A stretch of DNA of 64,000 bases from Heterobilharzia americana (taxonomy: Eukaryota; Platyhelminthes; Trematoda; Strigeidida; Schistosomatidae), in the NCBI GenBank assembly GCA_944470555.2, contig OX104127.1, positions 140,510,786 through 140,574,785 of the forward strand. The letters run 5' to 3'. Positions 12,017 through 25,600 of the stretch are shown piece by piece. Position 1 is the stretch's first letter. Every line of letters starts with the position of its first letter. The notes beneath the pieces were generated by a model. That model was given only the letters and a program-made list of their open reading frames with translations, had not been told where the DNA came from and did not search any database. The position numbers and the translations under genes are program-made.

Positions 12017-15000
12017 TTAGTGGTAGTGTAAGCGAGAATATGAATGTTCAGATTGGCATGATAATGTAGACAGACATTCAGATAGACAGTCGAATTTGGT
12101 CAGAGCTTGAAAATGACAATGAGATTGTGTACTACTGAAGGATGAAGGCAATAAATAAAAAAAGTCAGAACGTGAATATAATAGTAATGTGAAAGGGATC
12201 ACGAAAATAAAAATATACAGAGGATGAAGATCCCTTTAAAAATCCGTAGGTAAGGTTATCCATCAGGTTTTTCATGCCCAAGGTAGGGATAAAGGCTATG
12301 CGAATTTCTTCCCAATATAGAGCAACGGATCATTCATTGAAATTTATATAGCTCCAGATGTAGGCGAGTTCGAACTTCATAGGATGCGATAAATCGCTTT
12401 GAACGCTTTCATTGTATCCACTATGTGACCACTATCAACTAGATGTGTGAAGCTTTGACCGATTGCGATATATATGACGTTGGTCACCTGGACAGTGACC
12501 CCTCACGTTTCATCCTTAATGGTTGCTCAGTTCCTCCGTAAGGCCGTTTGATAACAGAAGGTGGATTGCAACGTCAAAATATGTACAAAATACGACGGTT
12601 TTCCCAGACGTTCCTAGGAAAGCTGATCCCATCGATTTTTCTTTTCAACCTATGTGATGTTTGCCCGTAGGTTCATATGCTTTTTGTTGAAGCTTTGCAG
12701 TGACATGATTGGTTTTGAAAGACTTCAGGAATATACGGCTTCTTATGCGGATTTCGGTGATCTTATCGCACATTGTACTGCATAGTATCATAACTTCTTA
12801 CACATTTGATGTGCCTTACCATCTTCTTCATATAATTGTTATGCAACTGATGAGTTATAATGATTTCTTTACATGTAACTGTATGTTTTACACATACTTT
12901 TTAAAGTGCATAATACTCAGTCAGTTTTACTTTTACCAATAAATCGAAACAAGAATATTTCTACTAAGTTAGTTGTAAAGTATATTTGAATTGTTTTTTT
13001 AAACTTCCATTTAAGGGTGTTATGTATCTGCATCAAATATTTGGCCCACATGGTAACTTGAAAAGTTCCAATTGCTTGGTAGACTCACGTTTTGTATTGA
13101 AAATCACTGATTTCGGTCTACCACATATTCGTGGTCCGCCACCAACAGAATCGGAAGTTGGTAGTTATATTTTTTATAGAAGTAAGTTGTTTTTTTCATC
13201 TGTTCCATTATTTAATTCTTTGCATTTCAATCTTATTCATTTTTATCCATAGAAAATTTGTCTGTGTTCTCTTCACACCCCTTTTTTCCCTTTAATAATT
13301 ACGTAACTTGTGAGCTTACTTTTTAAATGAGCACGAAGTTCAGATATGTTAGTTCTGATAATTCGGTTGGTTGTGGCCAGCAGAAGAATCCAGGACACGT
13401 GTTTCGTCCTATTTGGGACTCGTCAGCTGGATGTACCTGCACCCCGGTGATGTTGTTCCCACTGAGACTAGAACCTCGTACCCATCGCTTCAAAGGCAAA
13501 GGTGTAATCCACTGTCACAGAGGAATGACAGCCACTTCTTGTACAATGGGTAGTAGCTATTACTATTTATTGACATACTTGTTATTCTCCGTTGTTTTGT
13601 TGGATCGAATTGTTCTACCTCTATCAGCATATGGGCTCCTTTGCGGATGTGTCGACATTTCCTGAATGTTAGTTATGATAATTTGGTTGGTTGTGGCCAG
13701 CAGAAGAATCCAGGACGCGCGTTTCGTCCCATCTGGGTAGAACAATTCAATCCAACAAAACAAAGGAGAATAACAAGTATGTCAATAAATAGTAATATGT
13801 TAATTCTGTCTATTATTAGTGAATTTAAAAGGAACTTTTTGCACACAAAGATCATATTGACAAGAAGTTCAAAGAAGCACTTGATACATTCACTCAGAAA
13901 ATACAACTGTTATGGGTAAATTAACAAACTTAACAATATTTTTTGCATTTGTCATACGAATACTACTTATATTAATTTTTATAAGTAGTTGATTGTCATT
14001 ACAAGATTTCTAAGGTTTAGTAATATTTCGAGTTAGTTAATAATATTAGTTAATTCGGAACCAAAAAAAGCCACATATAGCCTTGGCGAAAATAAAAGGC
14101 CATTCAGGGAAAATAAACTGTTCATTTCGATTATATCACTAACTTAGACAGTAAAATAATATTCATAAGCATTGGAAACAAATGACAGTCAAGTATTGAA
14201 TAACAGGTCGAGATTATACCATCTTAGTGGTGCTCGAGAGATGAACTAATGATTGAGCAAGAAATTACTCAAGAACCTATTAGGCGATTGAAATATTAAA
14301 AGTACCATAAAAGGTAAACAGATATCAATGGTTTCTAGATTTAAGGTATGAAAGTGAGGCATCTACTTGTGGAGGAAAGAAAAATAACGCCATAATGAAA
14401 GTGTTGTCAGTGAAATCACTTCTAATGATGAAGTTACTAAGAAGAGAAAAAGGGATTGAAACCAAGGTCGAATCAGAGATGGTACAAGTTTCTCCTGCAA
14501 ATAGACATCAGAATTAAGTTGGTGAATCTCTAAAACGCCAGCTTTGTGAAAACTATTAAATTGTACATCTTTAAAATCATAAGACTACTTTGTGGACAAT
14601 ATTTAAAGATTAGGGGAGTTAAGACCAAGACAGAATCAGAGGATATACCTGTTTCTTTGGCATACAGAGATTTAAGTCACCAATATCTCATCTGTCTTGG
14701 AAATTCTGTAATTGAAACTAATCAGATGTCCAAGTATCAAACTCTTAGTAGTAATGATGTACAGTGGTTAACAGTCGAATCCAGGGCACGCGTTTTGTCC
14801 TGTTTGGGAATTATCAGGTGGATGTGCCTGCACCCCAGTGCGAAGTTGTGTTGTTTCCATTATGACTCTAATCCATCGCTTTAAACGTTGAAGCATTATT
14901 TACTAGGCCACTGAGCCTCGTGAGTTACTTATATTATCAAAACTTTTGTTATATGAAAGGGAAAAAATGGCAGGGATGTTAAGAGTTTGTGTTGTTTGTT

Positions 15001-16606
15001 ATTTGAATATTTTGTTTTTGTACAATGTACAAATCTGCAGACTAAGCTGTAAGTAGTACACAGTTAACACAGTAAATCGGCATATATATATCTAAACCAG
15101 AATATGGACAAGATGAAAATTCTTGTGAATATTAAACGAATTAACCGTTTCCAGTTGTTTGTTTTCTATTCATTTGGCTAATTCAGAGTTTTTCTATTTA
15201 ACTGATGGACAGACAGACAGACATTAGGAGAGAGAGGGAGAAGTCTGTTGAAATATTTGTGTTTATTTTGTTTTCCTTGTCTATGTTTTCATTCTGCACG
15301 TTGCAGACATATGGAAACAGTAAATTGACTTTGTGCATTAAATGAAATGTTCTGAAAAGTTTAAGCAATCAATGACAGTATAATACAAGCAATAATACTA
15401 AAAACTATACCCGTCGCACAACAAGTGGCTATCCTGGCTTGGTGTTGTAGTAGATAGCACTCTGGGGTTTGAAGCAATCGGCCCGAGTTCAAGTCCTGAT
15501 GGGAACAACATCACTCACTAGGAGGCAGGTACATTCAGATGACGAGTCCCAAATAGGACAAAATACACATCCTGGATCCCACTACTAGCCACTATCCATC
15601 ATAACTATAACTATAACTCATGAAATAACCTACTCAATTAGATCTAGTAACTGAACTGTACAGTTACAGGTTATCCTGGTGAATATATATCATCGGCATT
15701 ATGTAATCAACAACTTATTCATCACATATTCAAATGATTCTAAAAGTTTACACTAGGTGAAAAAATTAAACTTGAAAAACTATCAAAAGACAACTCAGTG
15801 AAGAAGATTTTCTTTTCGATGAATCTTTTTCAAAAGCTGTACACTCTTATGTATAGTTACAACAACAGTGTGTATTCATTAATAGACAATAGATCAATGC
15901 CAAGTCATCAAAAACGGTCAGTGAACTCATAAAGTGATAATGACTAGAAGGTCAACCCAAGGTCACCGGAAAACTGCTCATAGGATTACAGTAAGTGAAC
16001 ACACAATAACTGATGGAATAAAATATCTTATGGAAATTATGATCAAGATGAGACTAGAGATTCGACCTAACTCACAAGGCCAGGCCAAGCCGTCGAGTGG
16101 GGTCGGAATGGGAAACGACGAGTTGGGCGTCCGAGGCGAGGATGACATGGAGGAGATTGTGTGGGGAAGAAATGAAAGCTTGATGGCGGTGGTGGAGCCA
16201 GGTTGAAAAGACTGCAGAGAGTGGAGTGCAATGGAGACGTGCTACAGAAGCCCTATGTTCCACTAGGAACCCAAAGAACAAATAATAAAATACAGTAATG
16301 TAGTTTGAGGTTAATGTGGATTTTATTCATTCTAAGTTAGTATTCGTCACGAACTGATATTAGTCACTGAAGACCTTTTTAGATGTTTGCATTATATTGT
16401 GAATTGACAGAGATAGAAAACTGTGTGAGGTTGAACTCCGACTCACTGGCTTGATGGCCAACGCATTGACCACTAGACTTGAAGTGTCTGAGTTCGACCT
16501 CTGTTGGGGTTGTGTGTGCGTACTGCTGAGAAGTCCCGTAGTGGAATGAGGCGGCTGTCCTGTGCTCCCATGTTTTCAGTGGTTCTTCAACTTACATCAG
16601 TCCATG

Positions 16607-16686
<80 letters not shown>

Positions 16687-19600
16687 AATTTCTGATGGCC
16701 AATTCAAAAACATCAGTCTGAATAGAAAGTCAGCTAACCAGTGACTTTAGTACCAAAATTGTTTCGTGTATCATTTCACCTTAAATATTTTGATCTTTAA
16801 GAGAAGTTTGAGTATTCTCTTGAAAAAGCTTTGGCGTACACTGCGAAACGGTCAGAAAAACTTTGTTTTGATTTTCTAAACACACCGGGATTATGTTGGT
16901 ACTTGTTTTATCCCGTCGTTGATTTGACCGAATTGGTCAATGTCTATTGTCATATAGCCTCCTGCGTGGATACCTCGATATTGCCTCTGTTCCAATTCTA
17001 ATTAAACGATAGATAGTGTCTAGCAGTGGAATTCACGATGTACGTTCCGTCCTATTTGGGACTCGTCAGCTGGATCTACCTGCCTCCCAGTAAGTGATGT
17101 TTTTCCCACTGAGACTCAAACCCGAGACCGATCGCTTTAAAAACTTGGATTATGTTAAAACTTACTTATGTAATCATAATATAGTTAGTCTCCTAAAGGA
17201 AAATCTCACCAGCAGTCATATATTTGTTGGTCCATTCATCAGTGGTTATTTGCAAGATCCTCAGTTCGTTGTAAGAACGATACAATCAAGTGTAACCCAG
17301 TTTGTCAGACTCCACCGGGAGCATACTTTAAAAAATTGAAAATTTTTAACCATAAAGAGTGATTCGCTTAACATTAAAATGTCGTGGACCTAAGTAGTTG
17401 AAACCTGCTTACTCTGACTAATTAGAAGCAGTGTTTGCTTACAGCAGAGAGGTGATGCAAACACTAGACGATCTTTCCACTCTTTTACAGGCAAGTTTGT
17501 CAACGGTATACGCACATTGATTTATTTCAGATAGCCAAATCGTTTAAGCCATTATTACAGCTATGATACGTTTGTCTTAAGGTAAGACACTCATTGTTAA
17601 TGTAAAATGACAATAATTCAGCCTCTATTAAATGACTGAATGGTGAAGTACTCGTACTTAGACGTAAACGGTTCCAAACACCACTACAGCTGTGATGATG
17701 AGTACACTCTACAGATAAACTTGAGACCTGGACAAAGTGGTAATCTCATGTTATCTGCTTTCTGACAATCAGTTGATGTCAGGTCATGCAAGAAGGTTCT
17801 TGAAATAAATATTATTTTTAAAGACAGCATGAAAAATAAGTTATTTAATATCTATGGTGAAAATAGTATCATGAAAAGCATAGAATGCTTGGTAGCTGTA
17901 CTAACTTACTTTACTACTCTTCAAAGTTATCAAACGTGTATTTAAAGGGAGTTCTCAGAGATGTCGAACTCTATAGTTAAATGTAGCTGGTTCTGGTGAT
18001 TGGTGTTTCTAGTTACATTCTCGGTGCACATCGATGAGTCGTTTCATGGGAACTCTATCAGTACCTGCAGCTTCGAAGTAACTGATATTCCACCCAAGAT
18101 TCTGACCCATATCACCCAATGCAGCAGTCAAAGTTATTACCACTGAGCTATTTGAACCGGAATCCGAACCTAAGGCGGGACATCAGTTCCTTCCAGGCTG
18201 CAGGTACATCTTACTGACAAGTGCCAAAAAGTAGGAAATCTAGGTCAAGTAGGACTTCTTGTCGATCGCCTCTATTCAACTAAAAAATATGTGAATTTTC
18301 TGTGATAACTTGATTGGGTTATCCGCGTAATCTATAGTAGCAGTAATGCATAGAACATAAAACCAATTACCTGGTTAATAACTGCTGCATACATATACTT
18401 ACCTTTTGGATGCCTTGCTTATTAAATGATATCTGTTTTCAAGAAATTATCTACCAGCCTATCAAAATGTAGAAATCTCATGTCACACTCTTTGACTGTA
18501 TAATCAATCCTAAAACTGATAGCTTAAAAATGAAACACCAGTGGTCGTTTAATCGTTTACACTAAACCTTTTTGACTCAGGTATGTTATACCCCCCTGAA
18601 CTTTGAATGGGAAGGTAATGGGGTACCTACCTTAGGCATTTACAAGGAATCAAGTGTGCACACTTGTGATAGTATCCTATTTATGGGAGCGAAAGCAAGA
18701 CAATGAAAGATATGTTAATAGGTTTGTTGTTATTTATCATTTTGATTATCTAAGATAACTGTAGTTTGACAGACTAGTATTTATACTGGGTGATGATTGA
18801 AAGTGAAATGAAAATTTGAACCGCAACCATACTCAAAGCAGCTACCACTAGGTTCCCAGCCCGATGCTCTAGTAACTGAGCTACGAGACCCAACTACTGA
18901 CCAGATTTTTATTTCATTTCAATCACCAAGGTTTTTTGCCCGACTACTATATGAATTTGTGACGCGCTACTATCACTTAATCGTATTCACACTGACTGGC
19001 CAGTCAGGAATTCTCATCCCAATCCAAATATAACTAAATTAGAGAAGAGGGAGAGCATCACATTGACTATCAATCTGAATATCTATGATAGCCGTGGTTT
19101 GACAGACTTGTATTATTGATACTGGGTGATGATTGAAAGTTACTTGGATGAATTAACAACCCTATGCCTATATTTCCGCCCCTTAAAACTTATTACTAGA
19201 AAATCTGCAACAATAAGTTTAATGGAAAAGATGATTTGATACTAGTATCCAGTCGATTATTAAAGGAGGACAATATCTACTGATTAATTACTTCAGTTTA
19301 GAATGAATATACTCTACTCATCTTGGTGACTCGTAGTGGAATTCAGGATGGATGTTTTGTTCTATTTGTTACTTGTCAGCTGGATGTACCTGGACCTCAG
19401 TGCGGAGTGATATTGTTCCTAGTGAGACTCGAACCCATCGCTTCAAATGCCAGAGCGTTATCCACTGGGTAACTAAGGCATGACAGCCACCACTTCTGAA
19501 ATGGGTATCACTTGTTGTTGTTTGTTACTTGTAGTTTCTCGTCGAATTGCTCGACCTCATTTTACACTGTTCTACATCAGTTCTTCTGATGCTTACTTTC

Positions 19601-22600
19601 TTGATTGCTTCGACCTCTATGTGTGTATCCTTATACACGAGTACAATGAGATTATCTCAAGGACTTGTATTCCAGACTAATCTGGCTTTATCTAGTCATT
19701 TATTCATGAATATCTGCCACTTCCTTTCATTGTCTTAGGAATAAAATAGTATTCTTTATCTTATTGTAATACTGTATGCTTATTTGCATATTTTTTTTTG
19801 CTTAGATTTACTATGGACAGCTCCAGAATTATTACCTGATGGAGATACAATCCTTTATCCACGTGAATCAATAAAAGGCGATGTTTATAGTTTTGCAATA
19901 GTCTGTCAAGAGATTGTATATCGGAAAGGTGTATTTTATCGACAAAATTTTAAGAATTGTGAACCAGATGTAAGTTAGTCAATTGTAATTAATCTTCATT
20001 GAATTTATTGTAAAGGCTTGTGGGGATTTTCTTGGTTGATTTCAAGTTGGTATTCATCACTGACTGATATCAGTTTGAGAACTATTGAGGACCTAGGAGT
20101 ACTGGACAGTTAGTTCATCCTAGTATGCACCCATGGCCCTCACACCGCCGGGGACCAAACCCTGGACCTTCAACTTTCGCGGTTAGCACTTTACCTTTGA
20201 GCCACTCGGTCGGCATCCAGTGGTTCAGTTTTCCTACTTCTGCCAATTCGTGATGCAGTTGGACCTTAATCTAATACGTCATTGAGTAACTGTCTTCACT
20301 TATGACTTGGTTTGCCTTAACCAGCACGACTTCTCCTTAGAACTTTGAGAGATCTCATCTTGAAGAAGGTTACTAATCAGCATTGGATAGTAATTCAATT
20401 TGGAGGTTTGTGGGGATTTATTTTATTGATTTTATCACGGAATAACATCAGTTAGAGAATCTTGGAAAACTTAGGAACACTGAAAAGTTGTTTGTCGTAG
20501 TATGGGACTCTTCAAAAGTGTGCATCCACGATCCCACCAGGCATCGAACTCAGGACCCTCAGACTTACCAGTGCATACTTTCCCACTGAGCAACTGGATC
20601 AGAATCAAATGATCCTCGTTTTCTCATTATCTTTTTATTCAGTTTCTATTTAAGGAAATAAAGATTAATCTTACTTTTCATACACTTTGGTCAGTCAATC
20701 AGTCAGTCTACACTGTCATACATTACAACTGGTATTGAATAGTTGAAAACAGTTGACAAGAAGGCAGAGATGTAGTTTTTCAAAAATATTATTACTTAAC
20801 TTCTTGATACTTATCAACAGTAAGTTCTTTCTGAGAAAGAGTTTAACTGGTATTTAATCACGTAGTAGCAAACTATCAGTGGAAGAAGGTGAATGCTGAT
20901 TAGTTGGATAATTAATATACTTACTTAATACAGACTGAAGCACAAATCATTCCATATGACTATTTTTCAAGCACAGAACGTTTGAAACTTTGGCAACTTG
21001 TATGTCTTTGTCCAGTTTCTGTGACGGTATGGCCAGGGAATTCATAACAGTCCCTATTACTATGAGGTTTTTTCAATTTAGTTAACACTAATAAAGTGTG
21101 AACTCAATCGCAGAATACAATAATGATAATAATAATAATAATCACTTTATTCAAAACAATATGTGTAATACATTGTGGAATTTTCAGCAGGTAATATTTC
21201 AACAGATACACTCCCCGTATAATATTTTAACAAGAAATAATTATTGCATATGAATAGTGTTAATAACAACGTTATCAAAGGCATAAATGTGAAATGGATA
21301 GCTGGTATTATGTTATAGTCTGGTTTGAACTTGAGGATGAATACAAAATTGAGTGTAATTATGTTAGTGGTAGGTTTAATCACCTAGTACAAAAATCTGC
21401 AATCCGTTGTAGGTATCCTATGAATAGCAATGTCATATATTTTTGAACATTCACATGCCCATTTCCATTCAGAGCATCGTTTTTTATCCTTGTTTCATTC
21501 TTAACTTGAGAAATAAAAGTTTGAAAACATTTAGAAGACACATTCGAAAGATTTTATCAAACTTAAAGGGAAGAATTTAATGAAATATATTTGGTGAGAA
21601 ATTTTTTTCGTAGCCAAAGGTTTGAGCAGGCTGGGTGACTGTATATGAACTTTATATCAGTGAGATTGTCTGTAGCTATACTTTACTTTGAAAGATGGAT
21701 ATGAGCGATAGTCAAGTCATCCATACTGATATTTCACAAATTATTGGCTATACACTTTGTCGTATATGAAAGTTGATAGAACCGTCTGTACATATTCATC
21801 CTTTCGTATTCGTTCATGATTTGGTGATATATTCATCGTAGTACCTGAACTGATAGTAACCGTGCGTATATGGTATGGTAGTTAAAATTTCATCTTACTT
21901 CCACCTTTCATATTGTATATTGCTTTTCTTCCATAATAGAAGAGGTAGGCTTACTCTGTAGTTAACAAGTGAATCGTTTACAAAACCAGAAAATTAGGTC
22001 CCAATTAGGAGTATTGTATTAAGGGAATATTCAAATTTGGTACACTTTAACAGGTTCTGGAGCAAGACTTACCGAATTTCTTCACCTGAGATGACATTCT
22101 ACTTTGTTGACTAAGGGTTGTTGTGGCAGTATTTGACTATGGAGTTAGTAACAAGCACTTATGTAATAATGATCATGACTTTCTATTTGAACTCACGCAG
22201 CTGTATGGGGGCTTTGGGAAACTTGTCTTCTGAATTAATGACAACCATTGGTGTCCCCTAGGGATGTCCACTGTCACTATTCCTGATTAACTTTCCGACG
22301 TGCGTACTAACGGATATAAAAATAGGTACCTCCAACCTAAAATGGATTGACTTGGTCCTCGAAGGGAACCCAGCTGAACTACAGTACGCAGAAGATGACA
22401 AAATACAAAGTCTTCTGAAGGCCTTGAGCGAAAATCTGAGTATGTTCGGCACTCTTTTTGCATCTGTCACGAGTGAGATGATACTTCAACGCTGGTCTAC
22501 AGCTACTCACAATTTAAGCATAGGGAGTGTAGTGACAGAATGCATTGACCAATTCATGTACTTAAGTCAAGTCGGCTCAAATGGGTCGGTGGCTGACGAA

Positions 22601-25600
22601 ATCTCAGCTAGGATACAGAAGGTCCATTTGTCATTTTCTAAATTTCGCCATCTCTGATTCTGTAGAGATATCTGACTACCTATTAAAAGACGAGTATTCT
22701 GAGCTGCATTTCACTCTGTCCTGTTATTCGACTGTGAGATATGGCTACTGAAAACAAAAGATATGAAAAGGTTACAGGTTGTTGACCACAAGTGTCTTCA
22801 CAGCATCGCTCAAATATGGTGTAGTCATCGTGTGAGCAGCGTTTGAGGTTAGGACGGTTGTATAACAAGTTGGTTGATGGGATCGATACAAAATTTAATC
22901 TCGGCATTCAGTGTTAATTGAAATAGGATTAAGTTGGAAAGGAGCTAGGATGTGGCACCAGTCGACTAAGTCTTTGATTAAGTCTGGTCTCAGCCGTGTT
23001 GAGAGGTGTAGACTACCTAGTTAGGGTTTTCGAGATACTAGGAATTCATGGTTGGAGATTTTTGGTGACATGGTTGATATCACTGTTTTTCTTTTCACTG
23101 TTTTTGTATGCTACGGTGAATTGTAGCCACTTGAACCGATACACTTGTCTGTGTGGTTCCAAGCTGTTCTTGCCTTTGGATATCTGTCGACTTTAGTAGC
23201 CACTTACTGGCGACACTTGTAATATCTTTGGTAGATGCATCTTATCAACACTTAAGGTTTTATCTGAATAACCAAAATACCAAAACTACGAATGAAACCT
23301 ATTTTTCTGAAATGCGGAACAAGAAAATGAAACACACACTATGTAGGTTACTTAGATGGTGTATCAGCATGAAATCTGACGACAGTTCACATCACCAAAG
23401 TGTATCACCTAAGCAACCAATTAATAATGAGTAGCAGTGAACAGCTCCTACGTCCTAGTTAACGGGATTATGAGAAGCTCTCAATTAAGAACTTATGCGC
23501 AATCGATCCCAAGATCTTCAATTCTTGCAATAAATACGCTTAGTTTACCCCCTCCCTCACTTACTTTAAGATGAGTCTATCAAACGAATGCTATCTCATG
23601 AAGTCTAATAGACAATGATACTTAGTTTCATATTTCCGCTTAGTTTTTGTTAATTTATACTGGGTGAGATGAAGATTTGGACCGCTGTCGGATTCGAACC
23701 AGCGACCACTGGGTTTCCGGCCCGATGCTCTACCAACTGAGCTACGAGGTCCAACTACTGATCAGATTTTTATTGCACTTCAATCACCATGGATTTTGTC
23801 CGACTAAAAAAATAATATTTGTTTTCTTTTCACTTTAGTATATTGTCAAAGAAGTCAGAGAGCATAGAAAGCCACCATTTCGACCAACGTTGGATTCATT
23901 AGAGGGTTGTTCTGAAGATTTAGTTCAACTAATTTGTCAAGCATGGGATGATGATCCGGGTTTAAGACCAGATTTCCAGTCAATTAAGATGTCTATGCGG
24001 AAATTAAATAAGTAAGTTTTATCATTCAGATACAGAAAGACATTACTTAGATGAAAACTTATTCGTTAATTACACTCATTATCACATTCTTTCTTATTTA
24101 TTGATGCTTGTGATTTACAGTTGCCATCCTGAGTCGACCTCGTCTAGTAGATGGACTGTTATGCGAATGCCTTGATACTTCCTGAATATTCCTTATGTTA
24201 TAACGGTTTAATTCAGGACCCGCGTTTCGTCCTATTTGGAACTCGTCAGCTACATACACCTGGACCTCATTGGGTGATGAGGTTCCCGCCTGAACTCGAA
24301 CTCATAAACCATCGCTAGAAACACCAAAGCGCTATCCCCTGGCTAACTTCTCGTTGCGTACTTGTCTCACATGTAGCCAGACAATTTTGGCAATCTTATC
24401 TTTATGGACATCACTAAAAAGTGCATGCATAACGGCGGTAAAGTGTAAATATGATTTAACGAAAATGTTGGTAGTTTAAGCTATGGATCAGCTATTCACG
24501 TGCTGAATCTTCAATTATTGGATCACAGGTTTCAATCCTTGCTCTGCCTACCAAGGTTTAAACAACCGGATAAGATCGCTAATTACTCAATTTAGAGGTT
24601 TATGGGGATTTATTCATTGATTTGAAGTTGATGTTCATCATGGGCTGACATCACTTGCAAGAACACTGGAAATCTGGGAGCACTAGACAGTTGTTTCGCC
24701 CTAGTATAGGACTCCTTAGCAGGATGGAACCCAGGACCTTTAAGTTCAGCGGCCAGCATGTTACCAATGAGCCAGTGGGTCAGAATCCAATGATCCATAT
24801 TTCCTACTTCTGCGAGTTCACGATATACCGCGACCTCCATTCCTGGCTATCTTGGATTGAACACTACTGAGAAGTTGCATACTAGGATGAAACAGCTGTC
24901 CGGCTTTCTAAGGTTTTGAATGTTTCTCCAACTTATATCATTCCATGATGAATACCAACTTGAATACTACTGTTGTTTTTAATAAATAAAATGCATCAGT
25001 TGCGAATGACTGGTGTTCAAGAGTTTTCAAAGTATCTAGTGATTACAGGCCTTAAGATATTGTGTGTGTGTGTGTGTGTGGGGGGGGGGGGGGTAGATGC
25101 ATGGGTAGATAAGGTGAAAAGAATCTCAGAAGCTTAAATACTCTTCTGAGAAGAAAGTAATCACCTGAAACAATTAGCTTCTGATATAAAGTTCTTTCAT
25201 ATTCATACACGAATAACATTGTTGTCTAGAAATTGTTGTTTCCTTAGCTTATGGGGATAGTTAGAAATAACATACTTCCAGGTCATTTCTCCCACTGTTA
25301 ACAAGAGAATATTTTGACATTTATAAGAGTGGTTGTAAAGCCCACGACTAATGATAGGCAATTATGTCTCTTCATTTCGGTTCGAAAGGCAGTTTCCATA
25401 AAATAAACAAGTTTAACTGGTAGTTTCAATTGTTGTTAGGGTGACCTTTGGGCGAATTTAAAGGCAACCCTAGCAGCAATCGAAATGACCAATTAGCTTT
25501 TTTTATTTCGGTTAGAAAAGTATATTTTCATGAAATATAGAGGTCTAATTGGTTATTTCAATTGCTGCTAGGGTGGTCTTGAAAGTCGTCCATGACCTTT

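Larger units (their letters stand above)
1770..13015 (+). other. Intron 2
   Basis: 11.2-kb intron. Contents are listed separately: HHR-SINE copies, an RTE element nested in a CR1-like element, a foldback-HHR element, a tRNA-headed SINE and two TA microsatellites. I recognise nothing in about 2800-3290, 3430-4400, 8450-10140, 10940-11960 and 12015-13015. Confidence 0.85.
13182..19805 (+). other. Intron 3
   Basis: 6.6-kb intron with HHR-SINE copies, the Penelope-arm/RTE-tail hybrid, a TA microsatellite and a tRNA-headed SINE. Nothing recognised in about 13920-14750, 14930-15400, 17340-18040 and 18300-18760. Confidence 0.85.
19970..23838 (+). other. Intron 4
   Basis: 3.9-kb intron with foldback-HHR family fragments, a dispersed repeat shared with 32.1 kb, a degenerate CR1-like reverse transcriptase and a tRNA-headed SINE. 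Nothing recognised in about 20620-21100, 21660-22110 and 23000-23630. Confidence 0.85.

Noticed and set aside
15521..15575. Hammerhead module next to the Penelope arm as an active ribozyme
   Set aside because: The first core C is A (ATGACGA) and the G before the A triplet is changed (CAAAA). Both are essential positions.
23690..23765. Apparent tRNA gene on the minus strand
   Set aside because: A and B boxes are very good, but the anticodon loop lacks the invariant U33, the 3' flank is the SINE body, and the same head recurs at 18.8, 26.6, 47.6 and 53.2 kb. It is a SINE head.
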